From NCBI RefSeq assembly GCF_041435115.1, contig NZ_CP108046.1, positions 3,844,001-3,908,000 of the forward strand: a DNA stretch of 64,000 nt, read 5' to 3'. Shown here piece by piece: positions 25,999 through 33,835 of the stretch. Within the stretch, counting starts at the first letter, position 1. Each line of letters opens with the position of its first letter. Under the pieces are notes generated by a model. The model made no database searches. It had not been told where the DNA came from and was given only the letters and a program-made list of their open reading frames with translations. Source of the DNA: Streptomyces sp. NBC_00289. Lineage in GTDB: Bacteria > Actinomycetota > Actinomycetes > Streptomycetales > Streptomycetaceae. Made by a program: the position numbers and the translations under genes.

Positions 25999-26062
25999 AG
26001 AGCCCCGGCGCGCATCGACTCCGATGCCGCACCGGGGCTCTGCGCATGCCCGGGCATGCGCA
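25999..26062. terminator. Two adjacent hairpins between convergent genes
   Basis: The first (25999-26041) has a 10-bp outer stem AGAGCCCCGG/CCGGGGCTCT with an inner GCATCG/CGATGC stem. The second is a perfect 22-bp palindrome at 26041-26062 (half-site TGCGCATGCCC) just outside the marC stop. Together they probably end both transcripts. Confidence 0.75.
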
Positions 26063-26066
26063 GGGC

Positions 26067-26672
26067 TCAGCTCGCTCGTACGACCTGCGTGATCCCGTTG
26101 ATGATCTGCTGTACGGCGATGGCGGACAGCATCATGCCCGCGAGCCGCGTCACCAGGACCACGCCGCCGTCCTTGATGACCCGGATGATCAGCAGCGAGT
26201 ACCGCATCACCACCCACAGGACGACATGGATGGCAAGGATCGCCGACCACACCGACACCTGGGAGGCGACGCTGTCGGCCTTCTGCACCGCGAGGATGAC
26301 GGACACGATCGCACCGGGTCCGGCCAGCAGCGGCATGCCCAGCGGTACGAGCGCGACGTTGACGTCCTTGGTCTGCTTCGGCTCGTCCGTCTTGCCGGTG
26401 AGCAGGTCCAGCGCGATCAGCAGGAGCAGCAGCCCGCCCGCGATCATCAGCGCGGGCACGGACACGTGCAGGTAGTCGAGGATCTGGTGCCCGAGGAGGC
26501 CGAAGACGGCGATCACCCCACCGGCGACACAGACAGCCTGGAAGGCCATGCGCTTCTGTACCTTGCCGGGCCGGCCGGCGGTCAGCGCGAGGAAGATCGG
26601 GGTGATCCCGGGGGGATCCATGATGACGAAAAGGGTGAGGAACAGGGAGCCGAAGACGGCGACGTCGAACAT
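26067..26672 (-). CDS. MarC family integral membrane protein
   Basis: The protein has 201 residues and six hydrophobic spans, with the family patterns FVIMDPPGITPIFLALT near residue 16 and PLGMPLLAGPGAI in the middle. MarC/UPF0056 proteins are inner-membrane proteins of unclear transport role; the old link to multiple antibiotic resistance in E. coli was not upheld. The length is normal. It runs with the PHP-domain gene upstream, 65 bases apart, and may be its operon partner. Confidence 0.9.
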   Translation of the reverse strand: MFDVAVFGSLFLTLFVIMDPPGITPIFLALTAGRPGKVQKRMAFQAVCVAGGVIAVFGLLGHQILDYLHVSVPALMIAGGLLLLLIALDLLTGKTDEPKQTKDVNVALVPLGMPLLAGPGAIVSVILAVQKADSVASQVSVWSAILAIHVVLWVVMRYSLLIIRVIKDGGVVLVTRLAGMMLSAIAVQQIINGITQVVRAS

Positions 26673-26736
26673 GGGTGAGCTACAGACCTTGCGAGGGAGG
26701 GAAACGGACGGGGGCGTGAGAGCGAGGAACCGAGCC

Positions 26737-27594
26737 TCAGACTCCGCCGGTGCCCGGAACCGGGAATGCGCCGGTCGCGCGCCGGGTGATCTCCCCGTAG
26801 ACCTCGGGATCCGTCGTGTACTCGCCGAGCGAGACGGTCTTCCGGCTGCCGTGGTAGTCGCTGGACCCGGTGGTCAGCAGCCCCAGCTCTCCGGCCAGGC
26901 CCCGCAGCCGCGCCCGGGTGTCCGGGTCGTGGTCCATGTGGTCGACCTCGATGCCGTCGAGCCCCGCCGCGGCCATCTCCGCGATCGCGGAATCCGGTAC
27001 GGTCCGGCCCCGCTTGGCCGCCGCCGGGTGCGCGAAGACGGTGACCCCGCCCGCGCCCTTGACGAGCCGGATCGCCTCGAAGGGGTCGGTCTCGTGCTTC
27101 GGCACGTAGACGCGGCCGCCGTCGGCGAGCCAGTCCGGGGTGAAGGCGTCGTTCACGGTCGGTACGACGCCGAGTTCGACCAGCGCCGTCGCGACGTGCG
27201 GACGCCCCACCGAACCGTCGCCCGCGATCCGCGCCACCTGCTCCCAGGTGACGGGCACACCGAGCTCCTGGAGCCGGGCGACCATGCCGCGCGCCCGCGG
27301 CACCCGGTCGTCCCGGACCAGCTCACGCTCGGCGAGCAGGGCCGGCTCCTCGGGGTCGAAGAGGTAGGCCAGCATGTGCATGCTGATGCCGTCGATACGG
27401 CAGGACAGCTCGGCGCCGGTGACCAGGGTGAGCCCGGCCGGCAGCGCGGCGCGGGCCTCCGCGTGACCGCGGGTGGTGTCGTGGTCGGTGAGGGCGACCA
27501 CGTCCAGGCCGGCCGCGGCGGCGTTCCGCACCAGCTCGGCCGGCGTGTCCGTACCGTCGGAGGCCGTGGAGTGGCAGTGCAGATCGATGCGCAC
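26737..27594 (-). CDS. PHP domain phosphoesterase (TrpH/RnaAM-like)
   Basis: The protein has 285 residues. The GTG at 27594 is chosen because it starts VRIDLHCHSTASDGT, the first metal-binding PHP motif; the longer frame adds 20 unconserved residues. Further motifs are LTDHDTT (second) and GIEVDHMDHD, with TGSSDYHG near the C-terminus, the last His/Asp ligands. Related proteins hydrolyse 3',5'-bisphosphate nucleotides or the 5' ends of short RNAs with Mn2+. The exact substrate is not shown. Confidence 0.88.
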   Translation of the reverse strand: MRIDLHCHSTASDGTDTPAELVRNAAAAGLDVVALTDHDTTRGHAEARAALPAGLTLVTGAELSCRIDGISMHMLAYLFDPEEPALLAERELVRDDRVPRARGMVARLQELGVPVTWEQVARIAGDGSVGRPHVATALVELGVVPTVNDAFTPDWLADGGRVYVPKHETDPFEAIRLVKGAGGVTVFAHPAAAKRGRTVPDSAIAEMAAAGLDGIEVDHMDHDPDTRARLRGLAGELGLLTTGSSDYHGSRKTVSLGEYTTDPEVYGEITRRATGAFPVPGTGGV

Positions 27595-27737
27595 GACGCT
27601 GACTCCAGGCGGTGACGTGACGGACGGGGACGCTTCAGCATAGCGGCATTTCACCGCCCCCCTGTCACACCCGCACCCGCCCGGCGCCCCCTACACCTGA
27701 GCCCCGCGTGCCGAGCCGCTTAGTCGACGCACCCCCC

Positions 27738-27812
27738 GAGGCCGCGGGGAACAACGCGACCAGCCCACGGCGCCGCCAGAGGCCGCGGGGAACAACGCGA
27801 CCAGCCCACGGC
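27738..27812. repeat. Two copies of a 34-bp dispersed-type repeat
   Basis: Copies at 27738-27771 and 27779-27812 (41-bp period) contain gccgcggggaacaacgcgac. They resemble intergenic repeats I recall as common in Streptomyces genomes. The 329-bp gap 27595-27923 between the PHP and DUF6758-like genes otherwise holds no recognisable gene. Confidence 0.75.
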
Positions 27813-27923
27813 ACCGCCGGGCGAACCCGCGCTCCGCGACCGGCCGGCGCACACCCACCGAACCGCACTCCCCCGCCCCACCGGCACGCACCCACCGACC
27901 CCCGAGCAGCAACACCCGGTGCG

Positions 27924-28565
27924 CTAGGGCTGGAGCAAGCGCGGCGACAACGCCCCGCACGGCACCAGTTCCACCTCGGCGCCGGCGTCCCGCAGATCGG
28001 TCAGCACCAGTTCGTCGTACATCAGCAGGCCCGACTGCTCGGGCCACACCACCGCCCACACCCACAGCCCGAGCGCCTCGCCCGCGAAGACGGCACGGTC
28101 GTCCGGGCTGCCGGTGACATGCCAGAGCGGGGTGGGGCGGCCGGCGGCGAGCACCTTGGCCTGGGCGGGCTTCTCGACGTTCATGTACGGCCCCGGGTCC
28201 GGGCCGTCGATGCCGGCGTAGCGCGCGCCGAGGCCGACGCCGAGTTCCTCGGCGACCAGGATCAGCTCCCCGACGCCGCCCAGCGGGCCGGGCCCGGTGC
28301 ACGCGACGGCCGTGGCCCGCCCGCCGCTGCGGTCGTCGCCCGCGCAGGCCACGCCCGTGAACAGCCAGCCGACGGGCAGCGGCCACGGCATCCACACGGG
28401 CACCTGGGTGCGGTGCACGACGACGTCGAGAGCCTCGACGCTGGGCGGGATCACGGGCTGGAGCGGATGCACGGTGCCGTGCACATCGCACTGCCAGGCA
28501 TCGGAGAAGAGTCCGGGAGCCCTGACCCGGCCACCACACTTCGGGCAACTGGGTTCGCCCCTCAT
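27924..28565 (-). CDS. DUF6758-like protein with zinc ribbon
   Basis: The protein has 213 residues from ATG 28565. It opens with a probable zinc ribbon: CPKCG near residue 7 and CDVHG about 20 residues later. The body is Gly/Pro/Val-rich with no membrane span. I place it in the actinobacterial DUF6758 family from its opening and length; function is not known. It diverges from the MFS gene, with 150 bases between them that hold the MFS promoter. Confidence 0.75.
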   Translation of the reverse strand: MRGEPSCPKCGGRVRAPGLFSDAWQCDVHGTVHPLQPVIPPSVEALDVVVHRTQVPVWMPWPLPVGWLFTGVACAGDDRSGGRATAVACTGPGPLGGVGELILVAEELGVGLGARYAGIDGPDPGPYMNVEKPAQAKVLAAGRPTPLWHVTGSPDDRAVFAGEALGLWVWAVVWPEQSGLLMYDELVLTDLRDAGAEVELVPCGALSPRLLQP

Positions 28566-28654
28566 AGAGCCCCACGGTCCTACCCCTGCTCCGCCACGTC
28601 AAGGACGATCACCCGTCCAGACGGTTGGCTTCACCAGGCAAAACTACATGTAGC

Positions 28655-28684
28655 TTGCATTAATTAGCTGCGCTAACTTATTAT
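28655..28684 (+). promoter_or_regulatory. MFS promoter with operator between -35 and -10
   Basis: TTGCAT (28655-28660), an 18-base spacer and TATTAT (28679-28684) form a good vegetative promoter. The spacer holds TTAGC-TGC-GCTAA (28664-28676), an inverted repeat of the type bound by MarR-family repressors. A CTACATGTAG palindrome lies just upstream (28644-28653). No regulator gene is adjacent. Confidence 0.6.
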
Positions 28685-28717
28685 GTGTAAACGACAACGA
28701 TCCAGATGGGAGCAGGC

Positions 28718-29971
28718 ATGCACACCAGCACAGGAGGTCCCGCCGACGGCGACCCGTTCGACTCCGGAGCGGGCGGCATCCTGCGGCAGCCGAAGGCCGT
28801 GTGGGCGACCGCCGGCGCGTCCGTCGTGGCCTTCATGGGCATCGGACTCGTCGACCCGATCCTGCCGTCCATCGCCAAGGGCCTGGACGCCACCACCAGT
28901 CAGGTCTCCCTGCTGTTCACCTCGTACTTCCTCATCACCGCCGTGGCCATGCTGGTGACCGGCTTCGTCTCCAGCCGCATCGGCGGCAGGAAGACCCTGC
29001 TGCTCGGACTCGCCCTCGTCGTGGTCTTCGCGGGCCTCGCCGGCACCTCGGGCTCGGTCGCCGAGCTCGTCGGCTTCCGGGCCGGCTGGGGCCTCGGCAA
29101 CGCGCTCTTCGTCTCGACGGCCCTCGCGGTCATCGTCGGCGCGGCGGCCGGCGGGAGCGCGGCCGCCATCCTCCTCTACGAGTCCGCCCTCGGCCTCGGC
29201 ATGGCCTGCGGACCGCTGCTCGGCGCGCTGCTCGGTGACGCCAGCTGGCGCTACCCCTTCTTCGGCACCGCGTTCCTGATGGCGATCGGCTTCCTGTGCA
29301 TCACGGTGTTCCTGAAGGAGCAGCCGCGGCCCACGCGGAAGACCTCGCTGCTCGACCCGCTCAAGGCGCTCGGCCACGGCGGCCTCGCCTCGGCGGCGGT
29401 CTCGGCGTTCTTCTACAACTACACGTTCTTCACCGTGCTGGCCTTCACGCCGTTCGTGCTGAACATGACCCCGTACAAGTCGGGCGCGGTCTTCTTCGCC
29501 TGGGGTGTGCTGCTCGCCGTCTTCTCGGTGATCGTGGCGCCCCGCCTCCAGGAGCGGTTCGGCTCCCTGAAGGTGCTCGGCGGCTCGCTGGTGCTGCTGG
29601 CCGCCGACGTGCTCGTCCTCGGGTACGGCGACCACACCACGGCCGTCGTCTGCACGATCCTGTCCGGTGCCTTCATCGGCGTGAACAACACCGTCTACAC
29701 GGAGCTGGCGCTCGGCATGTCGGACGCCCCCCGCCCCGTGGCGAGCGCGGGCTACAACTTCGTGCGCTGGTTCGCGGCCGCGGCCGCGCCCTACTTCGCG
29801 CCGAAGATCGAGGAGTGGACCGACATCCACATCCCGTTCGTGGTCGCGGCGGTGACGGCGCTGCTGGGCGCGGTCGTGGTCGTCGTACGGCGTCGGGCGC
29901 TCACCCACGACGCGCAGGAGTTGGAGCCGCGGCACGCGGCGGAGGACGGGGTCACCGTCTTCGCCAACTGA
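28718..29971 (+). CDS. MFS transporter (drug/proton antiporter type)
   Basis: The protein has 417 residues from ATG 28718, which has gggag six bases upstream; the ATG at 28706 lacks one. About twelve spans are visible. The loop after span 2 has VSSRIGGRKTLLLG, the MFS signature, and GLVDPILPSIAKGLDA follows the first span, as in DHA1-type exporters. It is a proton-driven exporter of small molecules in the membrane. The promoter carries a repressor-type operator, so expression is probably induced by a ligand. It diverges from the DUF6758-like gene and converges with the SUFU-domain gene 30 bases away. Confidence 0.92.
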   Translation: MHTSTGGPADGDPFDSGAGGILRQPKAVWATAGASVVAFMGIGLVDPILPSIAKGLDATTSQVSLLFTSYFLITAVAMLVTGFVSSRIGGRKTLLLGLALVVVFAGLAGTSGSVAELVGFRAGWGLGNALFVSTALAVIVGAAAGGSAAAILLYESALGLGMACGPLLGALLGDASWRYPFFGTAFLMAIGFLCITVFLKEQPRPTRKTSLLDPLKALGHGGLASAAVSAFFYNYTFFTVLAFTPFVLNMTPYKSGAVFFAWGVLLAVFSVIVAPRLQERFGSLKVLGGSLVLLAADVLVLGYGDHTTAVVCTILSGAFIGVNNTVYTELALGMSDAPRPVASAGYNFVRWFAAAAAPYFAPKIEEWTDIHIPFVVAAVTALLGAVVVVVRRRALTHDAQELEPRHAAEDGVTVFAN

Positions 29972-30001
29972 CCCGTGTCAGCGAGCGGTTGGTGACTTCG
30001 G

Positions 30002-30586
30002 TCACTCCAGCGGGACGGACGTGCGGGACGGATCCCGCAGGTCCGTCCCGTGCGTCAGCCACCGCTCCTGAAGCGCCTGGGCGCCGTGCACCCGCTTCCA
30101 GGCGGCCTCGTTGGGCGTCATCGGCAGCAGCGGCAGGAACCGTACGGGTTCGAGGGGCTCGTCGAGCTCCAGGTCCTCGACCAGACCGCCGGGCTCGGCG
30201 ACCAGTACCGAGGTGAACGGGGCACCGGGCCACAGGGGTTCACCGACGTCGAGGGAGGCGCCGGGCGCCACGACCACACCCTCGACCTGCGGGGACGCGG
30301 CGAGGACCGCGAGCGGGCGGAGCACCTTGTCGGTCTCGGCGAGGCCGCCGCGGACGGACAGGACCAGCTCGGCGCGCGGGCCCCTGACGGGGTCGGCGAG
30401 CACCGCGGTGGGGTCGCCCATCGGCTGTGCGGACATGCCGAGCGTGGCGTAGCGGACGACGTCGCCCTCCTGGAAACGCAGCACCTCGAGGCGGTCGGTA
30501 CCGACGAAGGTGACCGCGGCGCGCGCGTCGGGTTCGCCCAGCGCGGTGCGCAACCGGGCCTCGACCAGAGGAAGAACATCTGCCAT
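30002..30586 (-). CDS. Suppressor of fused (SUFU) domain protein
   Basis: The protein has 194 residues (MADVLPLVEARLRTALGEP). The central pattern RAELVLSVRGG and later PFTSVLVAEPGG with FLPLLPMTPNEAAWKR match the bacterial SUFU domain. In bacteria these small soluble proteins have no settled role and are often toxin-immunity-like or housekeeping. The upstream region shows no good ribosome site, so the start is less certain. It diverges from corA. Confidence 0.82.
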   Translation of the reverse strand: MADVLPLVEARLRTALGEPDARAAVTFVGTDRLEVLRFQEGDVVRYATLGMSAQPMGDPTAVLADPVRGPRAELVLSVRGGLAETDKVLRPLAVLAASPQVEGVVVAPGASLDVGEPLWPGAPFTSVLVAEPGGLVEDLELDEPLEPVRFLPLLPMTPNEAAWKRVHGAQALQERWLTHGTDLRDPSRTSVPLE

Positions 30587-30628
30587 GCCGCGAGCATAGA
30601 ACTCGCCAGTACAGGGCAAAGCAGCGCC

Positions 30629-30654
30629 TTGACACTTCGGTCGGCTGCTAGTCT
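30629..30654 (+). promoter_or_regulatory. Possible promoter of the corA leader
   Basis: A perfect TTGACA (30629-30634) and TAGTCT (30649-30654) are separated by 14 bases, shorter than ideal. If used, the corA transcript would begin near 30661 and carry a leader of about 467 bases. Confidence 0.4.
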
Positions 30655-30719
30655 TGCCCGGTGGTTCGGGGCAGCACGCAGAAGCGTCGCGATCGAGTCC
30701 CGACGCCGACGACACTCCC

Positions 30720-31127
30720 CTGTGGGGGTTCCCCCGAAGGGGGTTGGATCGTCCCTCACGAGGGACCGGCCGGAGGAGGTGGGGCTGCAATGGACCGAAG
30801 TCGACCGTGCAGTAGCACCCGCTCTTCCCGCCCCTGATGTAGCTGCTCTGGCTCTGGCTGGCTGCCACCTCTCGCACTCGCTTCACCGCGGAAGAGCGCT
30901 TCGTTTCGTTGTACCTGATTCGTCTGATCCGTCTGATCCGCGTCAGTACCTGTATCAGTAGCGAAGCTCGCCACCGCGACGGTGCGGTGCTCCCCGCTTT
31001 GTGGACGTGCCAAACATCTTTTCCCTGCCTTCGACGGCGGGGACACCCCTTGTAGGACGTCCCCATTCCGGGCAGTTCCACCCGTCAGCGGGCGGCCTTT
31101 CGTTGCTCGTTCGCGAAGGAGCCTGCC
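30720..31127 (+). promoter_or_regulatory. Long structured leader of corA with a short ORF
   Basis: The region holds a CCCCC-GAA-GGGGG hairpin (30731-30743), GTCCCT-CACG-AGGGAC (30751-30766), and then ggaggagg followed at 30790 by a 15-codon ORF (MDRSRPCSSTRSSRP, stop 30835-30837). A further open stretch in another frame ends PDSSDPSDPRQYLYQ at 30961. Nothing longer looks like a gene. Mg2+-responsive leaders with short ORFs precede Mg2+ transporter genes in other bacteria; a similar role here is inference. Confidence 0.4.
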
Positions 31128-32246
31128 ATGTCGATGATCCGCGACCTGCGTGCCGTGGTCCGCCCGTCCCGCCCCTCCCTGCGCAAGGAGAGCGGCGTCT
31201 ACGACACCACCCGCGACCCCTCGACGCCCTCCGCCGTCGTCGACTGCGCCGTCTACCGCGACGGCGCCCGGGTCGAGACGGCGAAGCCGCTCACCCCGCA
31301 CGAGGCGATGCGCCAGGTGCGGCGGGACGGCGGGTTCGTGTGGATCGGCCTGCACGAGCCGACCGAGGCCGAATTCTCCGGTATCGCGGGCGAGTTCGGG
31401 CTGCACCCGCTGGCCGTCGAGGACGCCGTGCAGGCCCACCAGCGGCCCAAGCTGGAGCGGTACGACGACTCGCTGTTCACCGTCTTCAAGACCATCCACT
31501 ACGTCGAGCACGACCAGCTCACCGCCAACAGCGAGGTCGTCGAGACCGGCGAGGTCATGTGCTTCACCGGACGGGACTTCTTCATCACCGTCCGGCACGG
31601 CGGGCAGGGCTCGCTGCGGGCGCTGCGGCACCGCCTCCAGGACGACCCCGAGCTGCTCGCCAGGGGCCCCTCGGCCGTGCTGCACGCGATCGCCGACCAC
31701 GTCGTGGACGGCTACATCGCGGTCGCCGACGCCGTCCAGGACGACATCGACGAGGTGGAGACCGAGGTGTTCTCACCGGGGCGCCGGGGCGGGGTCTCGC
31801 GCGGTGTGGACTCGGCGCGGATCTACCAGCTCAAGCGCGAGGTGCTGGAGTTCAAGCGGGCGGTCTCGCCCCTGCTGCGGCCCATGCAGCTGCTGAGCGA
31901 GCGGCCCATGCGGCTGGTCGACCCCGACATCCAGAAGTACTTCCGGGACGTCGCCGACCACCTGGCCCGGGTCCAGGAGCAGGTCATCGGCTTCGACGAG
32001 CTCCTCAACTCGATCCTCCAGGCCAACCTCGCGCAGGCGTCCGTGGCACAGAACGAGGACATGCGGAAGATCACCTCGTGGGCCGCGATCATCGCCGTAC
32101 CGACGATGGTGTGCGGGGTGTACGGCATGAACTTCGACTACATGCCGGAACTGCACTGGAAGTACGGCTACCCCGTGGTCATGTCGGTCATGGTGGGGAT
32201 GTGCGTGGGCATCCACCGCACGCTCAAGCGCAACGGCTGGCTGTGA
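31128..32246 (+). CDS. corA: CorA family magnesium/cobalt transporter
   Basis: The protein has 372 residues from ATG 31128 with gaaggag upstream. The large cytoplasmic N-terminal domain carries FVWIGLHEP and the long helix region. The C-terminus has two transmembrane helices with the ion-selectivity motif YGMN (within VYGMNFDYMPE) between them and a basic end. It forms a pentameric channel for Mg2+ uptake in the inner membrane. The last loop reads MPEL, the family's usual MPE-like form. Position relative to mrp and htrA matches M. tuberculosis corA (Rv1239c). A long leader suggests control at the RNA level. Confidence 0.94.
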   Translation: MSMIRDLRAVVRPSRPSLRKESGVYDTTRDPSTPSAVVDCAVYRDGARVETAKPLTPHEAMRQVRRDGGFVWIGLHEPTEAEFSGIAGEFGLHPLAVEDAVQAHQRPKLERYDDSLFTVFKTIHYVEHDQLTANSEVVETGEVMCFTGRDFFITVRHGGQGSLRALRHRLQDDPELLARGPSAVLHAIADHVVDGYIAVADAVQDDIDEVETEVFSPGRRGGVSRGVDSARIYQLKREVLEFKRAVSPLLRPMQLLSERPMRLVDPDIQKYFRDVADHLARVQEQVIGFDELLNSILQANLAQASVAQNEDMRKITSWAAIIAVPTMVCGVYGMNFDYMPELHWKYGYPVVMSVMVGMCVGIHRTLKRNGWL

Positions 32247-32269
32247 GCGCGCGTGGATAGGCTGCTGCC

Positions 32270-32794
32270 ATGACAAGCGAGCTGCTCGGCCAGGCCCTCG
32301 TCGAGGAGGCCACGAAGAAGTCCGGCCTCATCTGGGTCCGGGGCCCCGTCGGCCCGGCCCGCGCCCTGTGGCACGTGTGGCACGAGGGCGCGGCCTGCCT
32401 GGTCGGCGACGGGCCCGGCGAACAGCCGCTGCCGGGACTGGCCGCCGGCGCCGACGCCGAGGTGACGGTCCGCAGCAAGGACAAGGGCGGCCGCCTGGTG
32501 TCGTGGACGGCGAAGGTGGTGGAGCAGGCGCCCGGGTCACCCGAGTGGGAGGCGACGGTCGCGGAGCTGAAGGGCAAGCGCCTCAACGCCCCCGACGGCG
32601 AGGCGATGACGGCGCGCTGGGCACGCGAGTGCCGGGTGCTGCGCCTGGAGCCCACCGGAGCGACGGCGCCGCTGCCCGCCGACAGCCTGGCCGAGGCGCC
32701 ACTGCCGTCACCGGCCACCACCCGCCTGCCGGCCCCCGCCGGTCTGCCCCGCCTGCTCCTGAAACGGCGGGGGCGCGGCCGGCCCAAGCCCTAG
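32270..32794 (+). CDS. Conserved protein of unknown function
   Basis: The protein has 174 residues (MTSELLGQALVEEATKKSGLIWVRG) and starts 23 bases after corA, so probably shares its transcript. It is soluble; residues 15-140 look like a compact beta-rich fold with several Trp (WHVWHEG, SPEWEATVAELKGKRLN), reminiscent of split-barrel proteins, but no flavin or PLP motif is certain. The last 35 residues are Pro/Ala-rich and end in a basic run KRRGRGRPKP. I do not recognise the family. Confidence 0.75.
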   Translation: MTSELLGQALVEEATKKSGLIWVRGPVGPARALWHVWHEGAACLVGDGPGEQPLPGLAAGADAEVTVRSKDKGGRLVSWTAKVVEQAPGSPEWEATVAELKGKRLNAPDGEAMTARWARECRVLRLEPTGATAPLPADSLAEAPLPSPATTRLPAPAGLPRLLLKRRGRGRPKP

Positions 32795-32805
32795 GTTCTG
32801 CCGGG

Positions 32806-33549
32806 TCAGGACGTCGGCAGCTGCTTGCCGTAGTCCACCGTGTCGCCGCTCGCCGGTGCCTTCACGGCGAAGTCCTGCCCCCAGTCGGAGAACCTGAGCG
32901 TCCCGGCGCCGCCCGCCCGCGCAAGGCGCAGCGGATACGGCTTGCCCTCCAGGGAGACGTCCAGGGTGCCGCCGGAGCCCTCGTCGCCGGTGATGCGGAT
33001 GGTGCGGACGCCCGCCTGCTCGTGGTGGCCGTCGGTCGCCAGCTCGCCGTGCAGTGTCAGCAGACCTTCGAGGAGGACGTCCTTGTCCGTGAACCCGCTG
33101 AACTTCTTGTACGCCGGGTCGCCCTGCGGCACCTTCACGAACTTGCCGCCGAGCTTGTCGGCCGCCCCGGTGTCCCCGTCGCCGTCCGCCTGGTTCCAGA
33201 ACCCCGCGTCCGCCTTCAGGTACAGCCGCTCGCCGATCCGCAGCAGCCGGAACGCCATGCCCTGGGAGGTGACCGAACCGCTGCCGCCGTCGGACTTGAG
33301 TCGCATGTCGAGGGTGTACGTACGCCCGCTGGTGACGACGCTCCCGGAGAGGTGGACCGCCTCGGCGGCCTCGGCGGCCGTCCGCGTCCGGGACTGGATC
33401 TGCCCGGGCTGGAGTTTGCCGACCCCGTTGGTGCCGGCGTCCGGATCGTCACCGCCGCATCCCGTCAGCCCCGTTCCCGTCACCACCAGGGCGCACACCG
33501 CGCCCGCCAGTGCGGTCCTGCGGGTACGGCGCCGGGAGATCGCAGTCAC
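32806..33549 (-). CDS. Lipoprotein of LppX/LprG-like type
   Basis: The protein has 247 residues from GTG 33549. The N-terminus is a twin-Arg-rich lipoprotein signal (RRRTRRTALAGAVCALVVTGTGLTGCGGDD) with lipobox LTGC. The mature part has alternating beta strands and a central region RTYTLDMRLKSDGG...QGMAFRLLRIGERLYLKAD, like the DUF/LppX fold that holds lipids or is found in many actinobacterial lipoproteins. A longer upstream frame is open but has no signal peptide. Ligand and role are unknown. Its gene converges with the unknown gene after corA, 11 bases apart. Confidence 0.82.
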   Translation of the reverse strand: MTAISRRRTRRTALAGAVCALVVTGTGLTGCGGDDPDAGTNGVGKLQPGQIQSRTRTAAEAAEAVHLSGSVVTSGRTYTLDMRLKSDGGSGSVTSQGMAFRLLRIGERLYLKADAGFWNQADGDGDTGAADKLGGKFVKVPQGDPAYKKFSGFTDKDVLLEGLLTLHGELATDGHHEQAGVRTIRITGDEGSGGTLDVSLEGKPYPLRLARAGGAGTLRFSDWGQDFAVKAPASGDTVDYGKQLPTS

Positions 33550-33835
33550 AGGTGGGTGCCTTTCTGACGGGGGTCCGGAGCGGCGTACGGCAGCGTACCG
33601 GGGCGGTGGCGGCCGAGCGGAGTCAGCTCGTCCGAAGCGCTCACCAGGGCGTATCCGAACGGGACGGGCTAGCCTGAAGCCCACCCGAGCGGGCAATGGG
33701 GATAAGACACCCGGCATCGGGACACCCGGCGGAAGCGGAGCACTGCGGCAGGACATCCCACAGGACTCTCCTCACGACACCGAGCACGCAGTACGCGATA
33801 CGCGGTACGAACCCGCACGAAAAGGAAGCACAGTC

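Noticed and set aside
30587..31127. Known Mg2+ riboswitch (M-box) before corA
   Set aside because: I could not recognise the conserved M-box core; only generic hairpins and short ORFs are seen.
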